Below are positions 15,602 through 24,747 of a stretch of 64,000 bases of DNA, piece by piece; position 1 is the first letter of the stretch, and each line of letters opens with the position of its first letter. Origin of the DNA: Paracoccus acridae (GTDB lineage Bacteria > Pseudomonadota > Alphaproteobacteria > Rhodobacterales > Rhodobacteraceae); the NCBI RefSeq assembly GCF_014642735.1, contig NZ_BMIV01000001.1, positions 463,364 through 527,363 of the forward strand, read 5' to 3'. The translations under genes were made by a program, and so were the position numbers. The notes beneath the pieces were generated by a model, which did not search any database, had not been told where the DNA came from, and saw only the letters and a program-made list of their open reading frames with translations.

Positions 15602-16135
15602 ATGATAGATCGCCCCGCCCGCATCAGCATCGTCACCGTCAGCGACCGCGCCGCCCGCGGCGAATACGAGGACAAGGGCGGCCCCGGTGCCGAGGCCTGG
15701 CTGCGCGACGTGATCACCTCGCCCATGCAGATCGACCGGGTGATCGTCCCCGACGGACGCGAAGGCGTGGCCGCGACCCTGCGCGAACTGGTCGAGAACG
15801 GCGCCGACCTGATCCTGGTGACCGGCGGCACCGGCCCCGCCCCCCGCGACCAGACGCCCGAGGCCGTGATGGACGTCGCCGAAAAGGAACTGGAGGGCTT
15901 TGGCGAAGAAATGCGCCGCGCGTCCCTGGCCGAGGTGCCAACGGCGATCCTGTCGCGGCAGACGGCGGTGATAAGGGACGCAACGCTGATCATCACGCTG
16001 CCGGGCAAGCCTGCGGCGATCGCGACCTGTTTGAACGCGGTATTCGCAGCGGTGCCTTATTGTCTGGACCTGATTGGCGCGGCAAGGGTGGAGACAGATT
16101 CGGGGAAGGTGAAGGCGTTTCGGCCGGGGAGTTAG
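15602..16135 (+). CDS. mog: Molybdopterin adenylyltransferase (MogA/MoaB family)
   Basis: MogA adenylylates molybdopterin before molybdenum insertion. The 177-residue protein matches the family length and shows VSDRAARGEYEDKGGPG, the nucleotide-binding LVTGGTGPAPRDQTPEA and FGEEMRRASL...AILSRQTAVIRD. The C-terminal LPGKPAAIATCLNAVFAAVPYCLDLI is also typical of MogA; in MoaB the same motif occurs, so the two cannot be fully separated. No other cofactor-biosynthesis gene lies next to it. It is the last ordinary gene before an AT-rich insertion. Confidence 0.9.
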   Translation: MIDRPARISIVTVSDRAARGEYEDKGGPGAEAWLRDVITSPMQIDRVIVPDGREGVAATLRELVENGADLILVTGGTGPAPRDQTPEAVMDVAEKELEGFGEEMRRASLAEVPTAILSRQTAVIRDATLIITLPGKPAAIATCLNAVFAAVPYCLDLIGAARVETDSGKVKAFRPGS

Positions 16136-16205
16136 AAACGTAGTCAGCATTCATGCTGCAAAAAATCGCCTGCAAAGTAAAGCAGGTAATATGCCGACAG
16201 CTAGA

Positions 16206-16895
16206 TCACTTTGCTAGATGACGTTCGATTTTCTCAACTGCTGATACTAAGCGCATTTGTGGAGACTTGTTTGCACCAAGCTTTTCCATTTCTTTTATGT
16301 CCAGCATGAAATAGCCTTCGTAGCGCACCGCTGATAGATCTTCGTAAGCCAGCTTTGCAACGAAAGGTGGTAGTGGTTTGTCACCAAGTACCTCCCACCC
16401 TAATGCAAATGAAAACTCAATTGACTGGCCCTGAGGTATTATGCGGAATGGATGATGCCTTTGAAAAATATTAGTTATGATTTTTCTTCTAGAAATATCG
16501 TCCTCTGGTTGAGTTACATCCAGAATAACATTTAAGGCTGCTCCTGCTCCGACATTTGATATTCGAAAGGTGATGAGTTCACGCGCATCTTCACGCTGGG
16601 AAAAATGAGCGACTAAAACTGGATCTGTTGCAGCTTCACGAGATTTGCGTTGCTCGCTTAAGGCGCGTGCCGCGACTAACATCGAGCCACATGCAATAAT
16701 TAAAGAAGAAAAAGCTGTAACCGTTCCTAGTGCTTGCGACGTTATCTCAATGTTTGTGATCGTCGTGAGAGATAGATAACCAAGTGTCGAAAGCACCACG
16801 CCTACCACAATGCCAAGAGCGATCTTTCCATCGCTTAACAGAGGAGTATTCTGACCCTCTTTGGTAATGCGGACACTACTTGCGTTATCAGCCAT
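16206..16895 (-). CDS. AT-rich two-helix membrane protein, probably acquired
   Basis: I do not recognise a family for this 229-residue protein. After a short polar N-terminus come two membrane helices, about residues 26-46 (KIALGIVVGVVLSTLGYL) and 55-77 (TVTAFSSLIIACGSMLVAARA). A basic stretch EQRKSREAATDP follows, then a soluble C-terminal domain (about 90-229) with strand-rich patterns such as LITFRISNVGAGAALNVILDV. The DNA is strikingly AT-rich: one 60-base line (16261-16320) has 25 G+C, against well over 60 percent in neighbours. Codons such as TTA, ATA and AGA are used freely. ATG 16895 is chosen for AGAGG six bases upstream. Function unknown. Confidence 0.75.
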   Translation of the reverse strand: MADNASSVRITKEGQNTPLLSDGKIALGIVVGVVLSTLGYLSLTTITNIEITSQALGTVTAFSSLIIACGSMLVAARALSEQRKSREAATDPVLVAHFSQREDARELITFRISNVGAGAALNVILDVTQPEDDISRRKIITNIFQRHHPFRIIPQGQSIEFSFALGWEVLGDKPLPPFVAKLAYEDLSAVRYEGYFMLDIKEMEKLGANKSPQMRLVSAVEKIERHLAK

Positions 16896-16934
16896 TCTCA
16901 TCCTCTAAAGTGCAATATTGGCTCAGATGTGGGG

Positions 16935-17651
16935 CTATCCCAACCACCCCACCACCATCGGCGCGATCACCGCCGTCAGCACCGCGTTCAGCCCCATCCC
17001 GATCCCCGAGAACGCCCCCGCCGTCTCGTTCACCTGAAACGCTCTCGCCGTCCCGATCCCGTGCGCGGCGACGCCCACGGCGAAGCCGCGCGCGCGCCAA
17101 TCCCTCACCCGCAGCGCGTTCAGCAGAGGCGTCACGATGATCGCCCCGAAGATGCCCGTCAGCAGGACCAGGGCGGCGGTCAGGGTCGGCTGGCCTCCGA
17201 TCCGTTCGGCGATGCCGATGGCGACGGGGGCGGTGGTCGATTTGGGGGCCAGGGACGCCAGGACCGGTTCCCCGATCCCGAAGGCGCGGGCGATCAGCAG
17301 GGCCGAGACGATCGCCACCCCGGACCCGACGAACAAGCCCGCCAGCATCGGCCAGGCGGCGCGGCGGACCCGTGGCAGGTTGTCATACAAGGGCAAGGCC
17401 AGGCAGACGGTCGCAGGGCCCAGCATGAAGTGAACGAACTGCGCGCCTTCGAAATAGGTGGCGTAATCGGTGCCGGTCGCGCCCAGAAGCGCCGCCAGCA
17501 GGACCACCGCGATCAGCACCGGATTGGCCCAGCTTTGCCGCCGCGCCGCGCGGAACAGCGCGTCTCCGACGACATAGGCCACCAGCGTCGCGGTCAGCCA
17601 CAGCAGCGGCCCCTGCGCAAGATAGGACCAGATCAGCGCCGGATCAGTCAT
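16935..17651 (-). CDS. lrgB: LrgB/CidB-family membrane protein
   Basis: A 238-residue, almost wholly hydrophobic protein of the LrgB family, the partner of holin-like LrgA. In Gram-positives the pair modulates murein hydrolase activity; in some bacteria and plants relatives affect pyruvate or glycolate transport. Family landmarks are PLYDNLP, SLAPKSTTAPVAIGIAE and VAAHGIGTARA. About six to eight membrane helices are predicted by eye. Its start overlaps lrgA by 8 bp, so the two are translated together. The role in this organism is not established. Confidence 0.9.
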   Translation of the reverse strand: MTDPALIWSYLAQGPLLWLTATLVAYVVGDALFRAARRQSWANPVLIAVVLLAALLGATGTDYATYFEGAQFVHFMLGPATVCLALPLYDNLPRVRRAAWPMLAGLFVGSGVAIVSALLIARAFGIGEPVLASLAPKSTTAPVAIGIAERIGGQPTLTAALVLLTGIFGAIIVTPLLNALRVRDWRARGFAVGVAAHGIGTARAFQVNETAGAFSGIGMGLNAVLTAVIAPMVVGWLG

Positions 17652-18024
17652 CGCCGCCCCCTTTCAATGCCGAGGGATCGACCGTCCCCGTCCACCGCGC
17701 CACCGCCTGGAAGGCCAGGGCGCCTGCCGCGATCGCTAGAACGGTGGAACCCATGATTGCAAGCGCAAGCCCGATGCCGTGGTCGCGCAGCACCGGCCAA
17801 TGGGCCACGACACCCACGCCCGCCGGCACGAAGAACAGCGACAGATGCGACAGCAGGCCCTGGGCAGTGGGCCGAAGGCGCGCGGCAAGGGCGGGGCGCA
17901 GGATGCAGGCCGCGACCAGCAGGCACAGCCCCACCACCGGGCCAGGCAGGGGCAGGTCCAGGGCGCGGGACAGGATCTCTCCGACCAGTTGAAAGGCCAG
18001 AATCAGGGACAGGGCGCTTATCAT
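17644..18024 (-). CDS. lrgA: LrgA/CidA-family holin-like protein
   Basis: A 126-residue protein with four hydrophobic segments. Characteristic LrgA residues are FQLVGEILSRALDLPLPGPVVGLCLL near the N-terminus and LSLFFVPAGVGVVAHWPVL in the middle. CidA/LrgA proteins are proposed to oligomerise in the inner membrane like phage holins. The gene directly precedes and overlaps lrgB. The ATG at 18024 starts the hydrophobic protein within two residues, and no better start is seen. It is divergent from smc. Confidence 0.9.
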   Translation of the reverse strand: MISALSLILAFQLVGEILSRALDLPLPGPVVGLCLLVAACILRPALAARLRPTAQGLLSHLSLFFVPAGVGVVAHWPVLRDHGIGLALAIMGSTVLAIAAGALAFQAVARWTGTVDPSALKGGGDD

Positions 18025-18165
18025 GACCCGATGCTAGCAAGAAACCGCCCGCCGACCATGCCCATCTTGTGGAAACTGCCTTGCCCTGCGCCAGATATAG
18101 CACGGACAGGTTGACTCGAACCCCCGTCATGCGACAATCCGCAGGGGAACAAAAGGGAACCTCGC

Positions 18166-21100
18166 TTGCGCTTCGACCGGCTTCGACTGAACGGATTCAA
18201 AAGCTTCGTGGACCCGACCGACCTGGTCATCCGCGAGGGGCTGACGGGCGTGGTCGGCCCGAACGGCTGCGGCAAGTCGAACCTGCTGGAGGCGCTCCGC
18301 TGGGTCATGGGCGAAAACCGCCCCACCGCCATGCGCGGCGAGGGGATGGAGGACGTGATCTTCGCCGGCACCGCCCGCCGTTCCGCCCGCGCCCATGCCG
18401 AGGTCGTGCTGACGGTGGACAACCGCGACCGGCTGGCGCCCGCAGGCTTCAACGACAACGACCAGTTCGACATCGTGCGCCGGATCACCCGTGACGCCGG
18501 GTCGGCCTACAAGATCGGCGGCAAGGACGTGCGGGCGCGCGACGTGCAGATGCTGTTCGCGGATGCCTCGACCGGGGCGCACAGCCCGGCCCTGGTGCGG
18601 CAGGGGCAGATCAGCGAGTTGATCAGCGCCAAGCCCCGGTCGCGCCGCCGGATCCTTGAGGAGGCGGCCGGGATCAGCGGGCTTTACCAACGCCGCCACG
18701 AGGCCGAACTGAAGCTGAACGGGGCCGAGGCGAACCTGACACGCGTCGATGACACGCTGGACCAGTTGTCCACCCAAGTCGTGTCGCTGACCCGTCAGGC
18801 GCGCACCGCCGCGCGATACCGCGAGATCGGCGCGGCGCTGCGCCTGGCCGAGGGCGCGTTGCTTTACCGCCGCTGGTCCGAGGCCGAGGCGGCGCGCCTG
18901 GCCGCAGCCGAGGCGCTGGCCGCTGCCGTCCGCGATGCGGGCACCGCCGAGGCCGCATCCAGGGAAGCATCGTCCCGGCGCGAGGCGGCCGAGGCTGCCC
19001 TGCCGGACCTGCGCGAGGAGGAACAGGTCGCCGCCGCGATCCTGTCGCGCCTGGGGGCCGAGCGAGAGGCCCTGGACGAGGCCGATGCCCGCGCCCTTGC
19101 GTCGATCGCCGACCTGCAGGCCCGCATCGCCCAGCTTGCCCGCGATATCGACCGCGAGGAGGCGCTGAACCGCGACGCCGGCGAGATGGTCGAGCGACTG
19201 GCCACGGAAAAGGCGGATCTGGACAGGGCGGCAGAGGGCCATGACGCCCGGCTGGATGCGGCGGCCCAGGCAGCGGAAGAAGCCGCCGAGGCCCTTCGGG
19301 AGATCGAGGCACGGCTGGCCGAACTGACCGACGAGGCGGCCCGCCTGGCCGCGCGGCATCAATCGGCCGAACGCCTGGTGGCCGACCTGCGCGCCATGCT
19401 GGACCGGTCCGAACGTGCCAGCGCCGAGGCGCGGGAGACTGTGGCCCGCGCGGCGGAAACCGGCGCGACAGCCCAGCAGGCGGTGACCGAGGCCCAGCAG
19501 GCGCAAGACCTTGCCTTGGCACGCGTCGAGGGCGCAGAGGACGCCTTGGCCCAGGCCGAAGCCGCGCGCACGGCCGCCGAGGCCGCCGAGGCCCAGGCCC
19601 GCATCGCGCGCGCCGAGGCCGAAGGCGAATCCGGGGCGCTTGCCGCCGAAATGGCGGCGTTGCGGCGGCTGGTCGAACGCGGCGGGTCCGGCGGCCAGGC
19701 GATCCTGGACCAGGTCACGGTTGCCAAGGGATATGAAGCGGCCTTCGGCGCGGCGCTGGGGGACGACCTCAATGCCGGGCTGGCGGCCGATGGGGCTGGC
19801 GGCTGGCATCTGCTGGCCGGATGGGACGATCCGCAGCCCTTGCCCGGCGGCGCGGCCCCCCTGGCCCCGCATGTCGCCGGTCCTGCCGTTCTGGCGCGCA
19901 GGCTGTCCCAAGTCGGGCTTGTGGCGGATGCAGGGACGGCGGCGTCCATGCAGGCCGACCTGCGGCCGGGACAGCGGCTGGTGACACGGGCGGGGGATCT
20001 GTTCCGCTGGGACGGGATGCGCGTTCTTGCGGGTGAGGCTTCATCGGCCGCGGCCCTGCATCTGCAGCAGGTCAACAAGCTGGCCGAGATCACCGCCCAA
20101 GCGGAAGCGGCCGCGACCCGGACGGAAGCCGCGATCGAGGCGCACGAGGATGCGCGCGCCACCTTGTCCGATGCGGCGGGGGCCGAAAGATCGGCGCGCG
20201 ATGCGCGGCGCGATGCGGAACGGCATCTGTCGGATGCGGCGCGTGCCCTGACGCGTGCGGAATCCGACCTGTCGCTGGCGCGCAGCCGCGCGGAAGCGGC
20301 GCGCGTGGAACTGGCCCGTCATCAGGCCGATGTTGCCGACGCACGGGTCCGCCTGATCAAGGCCCAAGCCGTGCTGACGGAACTGCCCGATCCGTCCCAG
20401 GCGGCGATGGCGCTGGATCATGCCCGCACGGGGGTCGAGGCCGCGCGGATCGCCACGATGTCCCGCCGCGCCGCCTTGGACGAGTTGCGCCGCGAGGGCA
20501 GCGACCGCGCCAAGCGCCTGAACCAGATCGCCAAGGAGGAAGCCGGCTGGGCGCAGCGCCTGCATCAGGCGGGGACGCGGGCCGCCGAACTGATCGCCCG
20601 GCGCGACGACGCCCTGTCGGACCTGGCCCAGGCCGAGGAGCAGCCCGCCCTTCTGGCCGATCGCCGTGCCGGCCTGCGCGACCGCGAGGCGCAGGCAACG
20701 GCGCGCCTGTCGGCGGCGCGCGAGGCGCTGACGGTTGCCGAAGACGCCGCCCGCGCCGCTGCTCATGCCGAACGCGAGGCCGAGCGCGCCGCATCCGAGG
20801 CCCGCGAAACCCGCGCCCTGCGCGAGGCCCGGTCCGAAGCCGCCCGCGACGCAGAGGCCGCCGCCCGGCTGCGCATCCTGGAGGAGGCGGAAACCACGCC
20901 GCAGATGCTGCTGGCCTCGCTTGGCGATGAGGCGGTCGAAACGCCCGCCACTGCGCTGGAGGACCGGATCGCGCGGCTGCGGACACAGCGCGACGGGCTT
21001 GGCGCCGTCAACCTGCGTGCCGAGGAAGACAAGCGCGAGCTTGAGGCCGAGCGCGACCGCATTGCGGCCGAGAAGTCGGACCTTGAGGAAGCTATCCGCA

Positions 21101-21618
21101 AGCTGCGCCTGGGCATCACCAGCCTGAACCGGGAAGGACGCGAAAGGCTGCTGGCGGCCTTTGACGCGGTGAACGCCAATTTCGCGACGCTGTTCACCAC
21201 CCTTTTCGGCGGCGGAGAGGCGCGGCTGGTGCTGGTCGAATCCGACGATCCGCTGGATGCGGGGCTGGAAATCATGTGCCAGCCGCCCGGCAAGAAGCTG
21301 TCCACGCTGTCGCTGCTGTCCGGGGGGGAACAGACGCTGACCGCCATGGCGCTGATCTTTGCCGTCTTCCTGGCCAACCCCGCGCCGATCTGCGTTCTGG
21401 ACGAGGTGGACGCGCCGCTGGACGACGCCAATGTCAGCCGCTTCTGCGACCTGCTGGACGAGATGACGCGCCGCACCGACACGCGCTTCCTGATCATCAC
21501 CCACCACGCCGTCACCATGTCGCGCATGGACCGGCTGTTCGGCGTCACCATGGTCGAGCAGGGCGTCAGCCAGCTTGTCAGCGTGGATCTGAAGCGCGCC
21601 GAGGCTCTGGTCGCCTGA
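18166..21618 (+). CDS. smc: Chromosome segregation SMC ATPase
   Basis: SMC forms the condensin-like ring, with ScpA and ScpB, that organises and segregates the chromosome. The 1150-residue protein has the Walker A GPNGCGKSN near residue 35, a long Ala/Glu/Arg-rich coiled coil, a hinge around 490-620 (VAKGYEAAFGAALGDDLNA), a second coiled coil and the C-terminal head. That head carries LSGGEQTLTAMALIF and Walker B ICVLDEVDAPLDDANV. The start is TTG at 18166, preceded by AAGGG; the next in-frame ATG would remove the Walker A strand, so the TTG is needed. scpA and scpB are not in the window. Confidence 0.96.
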   Translation: MRFDRLRLNGFKSFVDPTDLVIREGLTGVVGPNGCGKSNLLEALRWVMGENRPTAMRGEGMEDVIFAGTARRSARAHAEVVLTVDNRDRLAPAGFNDNDQFDIVRRITRDAGSAYKIGGKDVRARDVQMLFADASTGAHSPALVRQGQISELISAKPRSRRRILEEAAGISGLYQRRHEAELKLNGAEANLTRVDDTLDQLSTQVVSLTRQARTAARYREIGAALRLAEGALLYRRWSEAEAARLAAAEALAAAVRDAGTAEAASREASSRREAAEAALPDLREEEQVAAAILSRLGAEREALDEADARALASIADLQARIAQLARDIDREEALNRDAGEMVERLATEKADLDRAAEGHDARLDAAAQAAEEAAEALREIEARLAELTDEAARLAARHQSAERLVADLRAMLDRSERASAEARETVARAAETGATAQQAVTEAQQAQDLALARVEGAEDALAQAEAARTAAEAAEAQARIARAEAEGESGALAAEMAALRRLVERGGSGGQAILDQVTVAKGYEAAFGAALGDDLNAGLAADGAGGWHLLAGWDDPQPLPGGAAPLAPHVAGPAVLARRLSQVGLVADAGTAASMQADLRPGQRLVTRAGDLFRWDGMRVLAGEASSAAALHLQQVNKLAEITAQAEAAATRTEAAIEAHEDARATLSDAAGAERSARDARRDAERHLSDAARALTRAESDLSLARSRAEAARVELARHQADVADARVRLIKAQAVLTELPDPSQAAMALDHARTGVEAARIATMSRRAALDELRREGSDRAKRLNQIAKEEAGWAQRLHQAGTRAAELIARRDDALSDLAQAEEQPALLADRRAGLRDREAQATARLSAAREALTVAEDAARAAAHAEREAERAASEARETRALREARSEAARDAEAAARLRILEEAETTPQMLLASLGDEAVETPATALEDRIARLRTQRDGLGAVNLRAEEDKRELEAERDRIAAEKSDLEEAIRKLRLGITSLNREGRERLLAAFDAVNANFATLFTTLFGGGEARLVLVESDDPLDAGLEIMCQPPGKKLSTLSLLSGGEQTLTAMALIFAVFLANPAPICVLDEVDAPLDDANVSRFCDLLDEMTRRTDTRFLIITHHAVTMSRMDRLFGVTMVEQGVSQLVSVDLKRAEALVA

Positions 21619-21666
21619 CGCCCGCCTTGCTACGGTGCCGCGCGAATCCAGTCCGAGGAAGACATC

Positions 21667-22122
21667 ATGAGCATCGAAGCGACCCTGGCGGAAAAAGGCA
21701 TCACCCTTCCGGCGGCCCCTGCGCCTGCAGCGAATTATGTGCCCTTTGTCCAGACCGGCAACCTGGTCTTCGTGTCGGGCCAGATCAGCCAGGATGAAGG
21801 CGGCCTGATCAAGGGCCGGCTGGGCGACGGCATGTCGGTCGAGGACGGCGCCGCCGCCGCGCGTCGCTGCGGGCTGTCGCTGATCGCGCAGCTCAAGGCC
21901 GCTGTGGGCGATCTGGACCGCGTTCGCCACGTGGTGAAGCTGACGGGTTTCGTGAACTCGACCCCCGATTTCACGGACCAGCCCAAGGTCATCAACGGCT
22001 GTTCTGACCTGATGGTCGAGGTTTTCGGCGAGGCCGGCCGCCATGCCCGCGCCGCAGTCTCGGCCCCCGCGCTGCCGCTGGGCGTCGCGGTCGAAATCGA
22101 AGCCATCTTCGAGGTCGCGTGA
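21667..22122 (+). CDS. RidA family protein (YjgF/YER057c/UK114)
   Basis: RidA-type proteins hydrolyse reactive enamine/imine intermediates made by PLP enzymes such as IlvA. This 151-residue protein is of the longer subgroup. Visible motifs are LVFVSGQIS near residue 34 and the C-terminal GRHARAAVSAPALPLGVAVEIEAI, which includes the arginine that binds the carboxylate in active members. Whether this subgroup is a true deaminase is unproven. The stop TGA shares its A with the ATG of the downstream phosphodiesterase gene, so they are likely coupled. Confidence 0.88.
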   Translation: MSIEATLAEKGITLPAAPAPAANYVPFVQTGNLVFVSGQISQDEGGLIKGRLGDGMSVEDGAAAARRCGLSLIAQLKAAVGDLDRVRHVVKLTGFVNSTPDFTDQPKVINGCSDLMVEVFGEAGRHARAAVSAPALPLGVAVEIEAIFEVA

Positions 22123-22874
22123 TGGGCCTGCATCCTGCCTTCCTGACCACGCCCATCGCGCATCGTGGCCTGCACGGGCCGGGTGTCCCGGAAAACAGCC
22201 TGGCGGCGGCACAGGCGGCCATCGACGCAGGCTATGCGATCGAACTGGACATCCAGCCTGCCAGGGACGGCACGGCCATGGTGTTTCACGATTACGACCT
22301 TGCGCGCCTGACCGGCACCCAGGGCCTGATCGCCGAGTTCGATGCGGATGCCTTGGCGGCCCGTCGCCTGCTGGGCAGCGACCACCCGGTCCCGACCCTG
22401 CGGCAGTTCCTGGATCTGGTTGCGGGCCGCGTGCCCCTGCTGATCGAGATCAAGGATCAGGACATGTCGCTTGGTCCCGATATCGGCCAGTTGCACCGGG
22501 CGGTGGCGGACGACCTGCAAGGCTATGGCGGGCCGGTCGCGGTGATGTCCTTCAACCCCCATGTGGTCGCGGGCTTCCATGCCCTGGCCCCGGAGATCCC
22601 CGTGGGCCTGACCACCTGCGGATACGATGAAGCCGACTGGCCCGGCATCCCCGAGGATCGCCGCAGCCACCTGGCCGGGATCAACGATTTCGACCAGACG
22701 GGTTCCTGCTTCGTGTCCCACGACAAGCGCGACCTGGGCAATGCGCGGCTGGACGCGCTGAAGGCCATGGGCGTGCCGATCCTGTGCTGGACCATCCGCA
22801 GCCCCGAGGAGGAAGCCGTTGCCCGCCGGGTGGCCGACAACATCACCTTTGAAGGATATCGTGCCGCAGGCTGA
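22122..22874 (+). CDS. Glycerophosphodiester phosphodiesterase
   Basis: This 250-residue GDPD enzyme should cleave deacylated phospholipids (glycerophosphodiesters) to glycerol 3-phosphate and an alcohol. It has no signal peptide, so it acts in the cytoplasm like UgpQ. The catalytic N-terminal motif IAHRGLHGPGVPENSLAA carries HR and the metal-binding E; ELDIQPARDG and VFHDYDLARLTG supply the next acidic and His residues. The family-typical VLCWTIRSPEE stretch lies near the end. ATG 22122 is preferred over a GTG one codon earlier. It is followed by a copy of the intergenic repeat found elsewhere in the window. Confidence 0.92.
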   Translation: MGLHPAFLTTPIAHRGLHGPGVPENSLAAAQAAIDAGYAIELDIQPARDGTAMVFHDYDLARLTGTQGLIAEFDADALAARRLLGSDHPVPTLRQFLDLVAGRVPLLIEIKDQDMSLGPDIGQLHRAVADDLQGYGGPVAVMSFNPHVVAGFHALAPEIPVGLTTCGYDEADWPGIPEDRRSHLAGINDFDQTGSCFVSHDKRDLGNARLDALKAMGVPILCWTIRSPEEEAVARRVADNITFEGYRAAG

Positions 22875-22884
22875 GACCGGGCAG

Positions 22885-22949
22885 GGGGGACTTCGCGTCC
22901 CCCGTTCGCCTTCGGCTCACTCCCCCTGCGGGGTATTTGGACAAAGGAG
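22885..22949 (+). repeat. Modular intergenic palindrome, copy A
   Basis: A hairpin GGGGGAC/GTCCCCC (22885-22903) is followed by a core at 22922-22949 reading CCCCCTGCGGGGTATTTGG then ACAAAGGAG. The core has its own small CCCC/GGGG stem followed by TATTT. Copies B, C and D share the same order of parts. It lies between two same-strand genes and may act in termination or RNA stability. Confidence 0.75.
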
Positions 22950-23016
22950 AAAAGCCTGCGTGATTATCGAGGCGGGGCCGCTGACAAACTGGCCCTGACC
23001 ACCTAGCTTGGCTGGA

Positions 23017-24144
23017 ATGAGCACGCTGACCCTTTCCACCCATCCCGGCATCGCTTCCATCCCCGCCCAGACCTGGGACGGGCTTGGCGACGGCAATCCC
23101 TTCACCAGCCACCGCTTCCTGCTGGCCTTGGAGGAGTCCGGGTCGGTTGGCCGGGGGACCGGCTGGCAGCCCTTGCATGTCACGCTGGAAGCGGAGGGCC
23201 AGGTGGTCGGCGCCGCGCCGATCTATGCCAAATCCCACAGCCAGGGCGAATACATCTTCGATCATGCCTGGGCCGAGGCGTATCAGCGCGCGGGCGGGCG
23301 CTATTATCCGAAATTGCAGGCAGCGGTGCCTTTCACCCCGGTCACGGGCGCGCGGCTGCTGACCCGTGATCCGGCCATGCGTCAGTCGTTGCTGGCCGGG
23401 ATGACGCAGGTGGCCGAACGGGGCGAGGCGTCCGGCGTCCACGTCACCTTCTGCACGGAAGCCGAAGCGCAGGCTGGGGCCGGGATCGGTTTCCTGCCCC
23501 GCGTCACCCAGCAGTTCCACTGGCTGAACCGGGGCTATGGCAGCTTCGACGATTTCCTGGGGGCGCTGTCATCGCGCAAGCGCAAGGACCTGCGCAAGGA
23601 ACGCGCGCGCGCGCAGGGCTTTGGCGGCACGATCCGCCACCTGACCGGCGACGACCTGAAGCCGCATCACTGGGACGCCTTCTGGGCCTTCTACCAGGAC
23701 ACTGGCAGCCGCAAGTGGGGGCGGCCTTACCTGACCCGGGCCTTCTTCGACTGCCTGCAGCAGACCATGCGCGACGACATCCTGCTGGTTCTTGCCGAGC
23801 GCGACGGCCAACCCATCGCCGGGGCGCTGAACTTCCTGGGGCCGGATGCGATCTATGGCCGCTATTGGGGCTGCGTCGAGGATCACCCCTTCCTGCATTT
23901 CGAACTGTGCTATCACCAGGCCATTGACCACGCCATCGCGCAGGGCCTGTCCCGCGTCGAGGCAGGCGCCCAAGGCGAACACAAGCTGGCGCGGGGGTAT
24001 GAGCCCGTTGCCACGCATTCCCTGCACTGGGTGGCGGACGAAAGTTTTCAGCAGGCCCTGGCCGATTACCTGGGTCGCGAACGCGAGGCGATGGGCGAGG
24101 AGATCGAGGCGCTTGCGGACTTCACCCCCTTCCGCAAGGGCTAG
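23017..24144 (+). CDS. GNAT/FemAB-like protein (DUF482 family)
   Basis: A 375-residue protein of the DUF482/peptidogalycan-type family, structurally related to FemAB and GNAT acyltransferases. It has no signal or membrane segment. Family-typical blocks are NPFTSHRFLLALEESGSVG, SSRKRKDLRKERARA and DAIYGRYWGC followed by HFELCYHQAIDHAI. The C-terminus holds VEAGAQGEHKLARGYEP, strongly conserved in the family. The natural substrate is unknown. The ATG at 23017 is three codons into a possible TTG start and is preferred. It converges on a peroxiredoxin gene over a shared hairpin. Confidence 0.85.
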   Translation: MSTLTLSTHPGIASIPAQTWDGLGDGNPFTSHRFLLALEESGSVGRGTGWQPLHVTLEAEGQVVGAAPIYAKSHSQGEYIFDHAWAEAYQRAGGRYYPKLQAAVPFTPVTGARLLTRDPAMRQSLLAGMTQVAERGEASGVHVTFCTEAEAQAGAGIGFLPRVTQQFHWLNRGYGSFDDFLGALSSRKRKDLRKERARAQGFGGTIRHLTGDDLKPHHWDAFWAFYQDTGSRKWGRPYLTRAFFDCLQQTMRDDILLVLAERDGQPIAGALNFLGPDAIYGRYWGCVEDHPFLHFELCYHQAIDHAIAQGLSRVEAGAQGEHKLARGYEPVATHSLHWVADESFQQALADYLGREREAMGEEIEALADFTPFRKG

Positions 24145-24165
24145 GGACCGGCTTCCACCGGTCCC
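24144..24165. terminator. Shared hairpin between convergent genes
   Basis: GGGACCGG and CCGGTCCC pair around CTTCCA directly after the stop at 24144, followed by CTTT. The opposite gene ends at 24173, so it can serve both. Confidence 0.65.
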
Positions 24166-24172
24166 CTTTGGA

Positions 24173-24658
24173 TCAGACCTTTTCCAGAAGCGCTTCGCCC
24201 GCGCTGACGCCGCACTGGCCGGGGCTGTCCTCGACGTCCAGAGCCTCGAAGGTGCCGTCCTTCAGAAGCGCGGCATAGCGTTTGGTGCGCCCGTAAAGGC
24301 CCGCAGGCGGCGCGTCGAAGTTCAGGCCAAGCGCGCGGGTCAGGCTACCGTCGGCATCGGCCAGAACCTCGATCCCCGCGTCCTGCGCGCCGGTGGACTT
24401 GGCCCAGGCATCCGCCACGAAGGGGTCGTTGACGGTCACGCAGACGATGCGGCTGACGCCCTTGTCGCGGAAGGCGTCGGCATTGCGCACGAAGCTGGGC
24501 ATGTGGGCGTTTGTGCAGGTGCCGGTGAAGGCGCCAGGCACGCCGAACAGCGCGACGCGGCCCTGGGCCAAGTCGGCAGTATCGACGGCCTCGGGGCCAT
24601 TGGCGCCGACGCGCAGCAGCGTGCCTTGGGGCAGCTTGTCTCCGACGGTAATGGTCAT
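24173..24658 (-). CDS. Peroxiredoxin (Prx5/AhpE-like, atypical 2-Cys type)
   Basis: The 161-residue thiol peroxidase should reduce hydrogen and alkyl peroxides in the cytoplasm. The peroxidatic cysteine lies in VPGAFTGTCTNAHMPSF near residue 47, in the PxxxTxxC arrangement. A second cysteine in DSPGQCGVSAGEALL near the C-terminus may resolve the disulfide, as in the Prx5 group. VNDPFVADAWAK and the Arg-bearing GLYGRTKRYAALL are also family-typical. The ATG at 24658 has AGGAG eight bases upstream. It is divergent from the flavoprotein gene at 24748. Confidence 0.93.
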   Translation of the reverse strand: MTITVGDKLPQGTLLRVGANGPEAVDTADLAQGRVALFGVPGAFTGTCTNAHMPSFVRNADAFRDKGVSRIVCVTVNDPFVADAWAKSTGAQDAGIEVLADADGSLTRALGLNFDAPPAGLYGRTKRYAALLKDGTFEALDVEDSPGQCGVSAGEALLEKV

Positions 24659-24747
24659 GCGGTTTCTCCTGAATTGCAACGGATTCGCCGCGACTATAGG
24701 GTGCGGGCCGATGACAGGCCAGCGGGCCGCAACGGGCAGGAATGGCC

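Noticed and set aside
14162..16150. Long minus-strand open frame extending ilvA upstream across argG and mog
   Set aside because: It overlaps two clearly coding genes on the other strand and shows no domain; ilvA starts at 14161.
18127..22212. Two large minus-strand frames opposite smc and the RidA gene
   Set aside because: Their glutamine/glycine/arginine-rich content mirrors the Ala/Glu coiled coil of SMC; no motifs.
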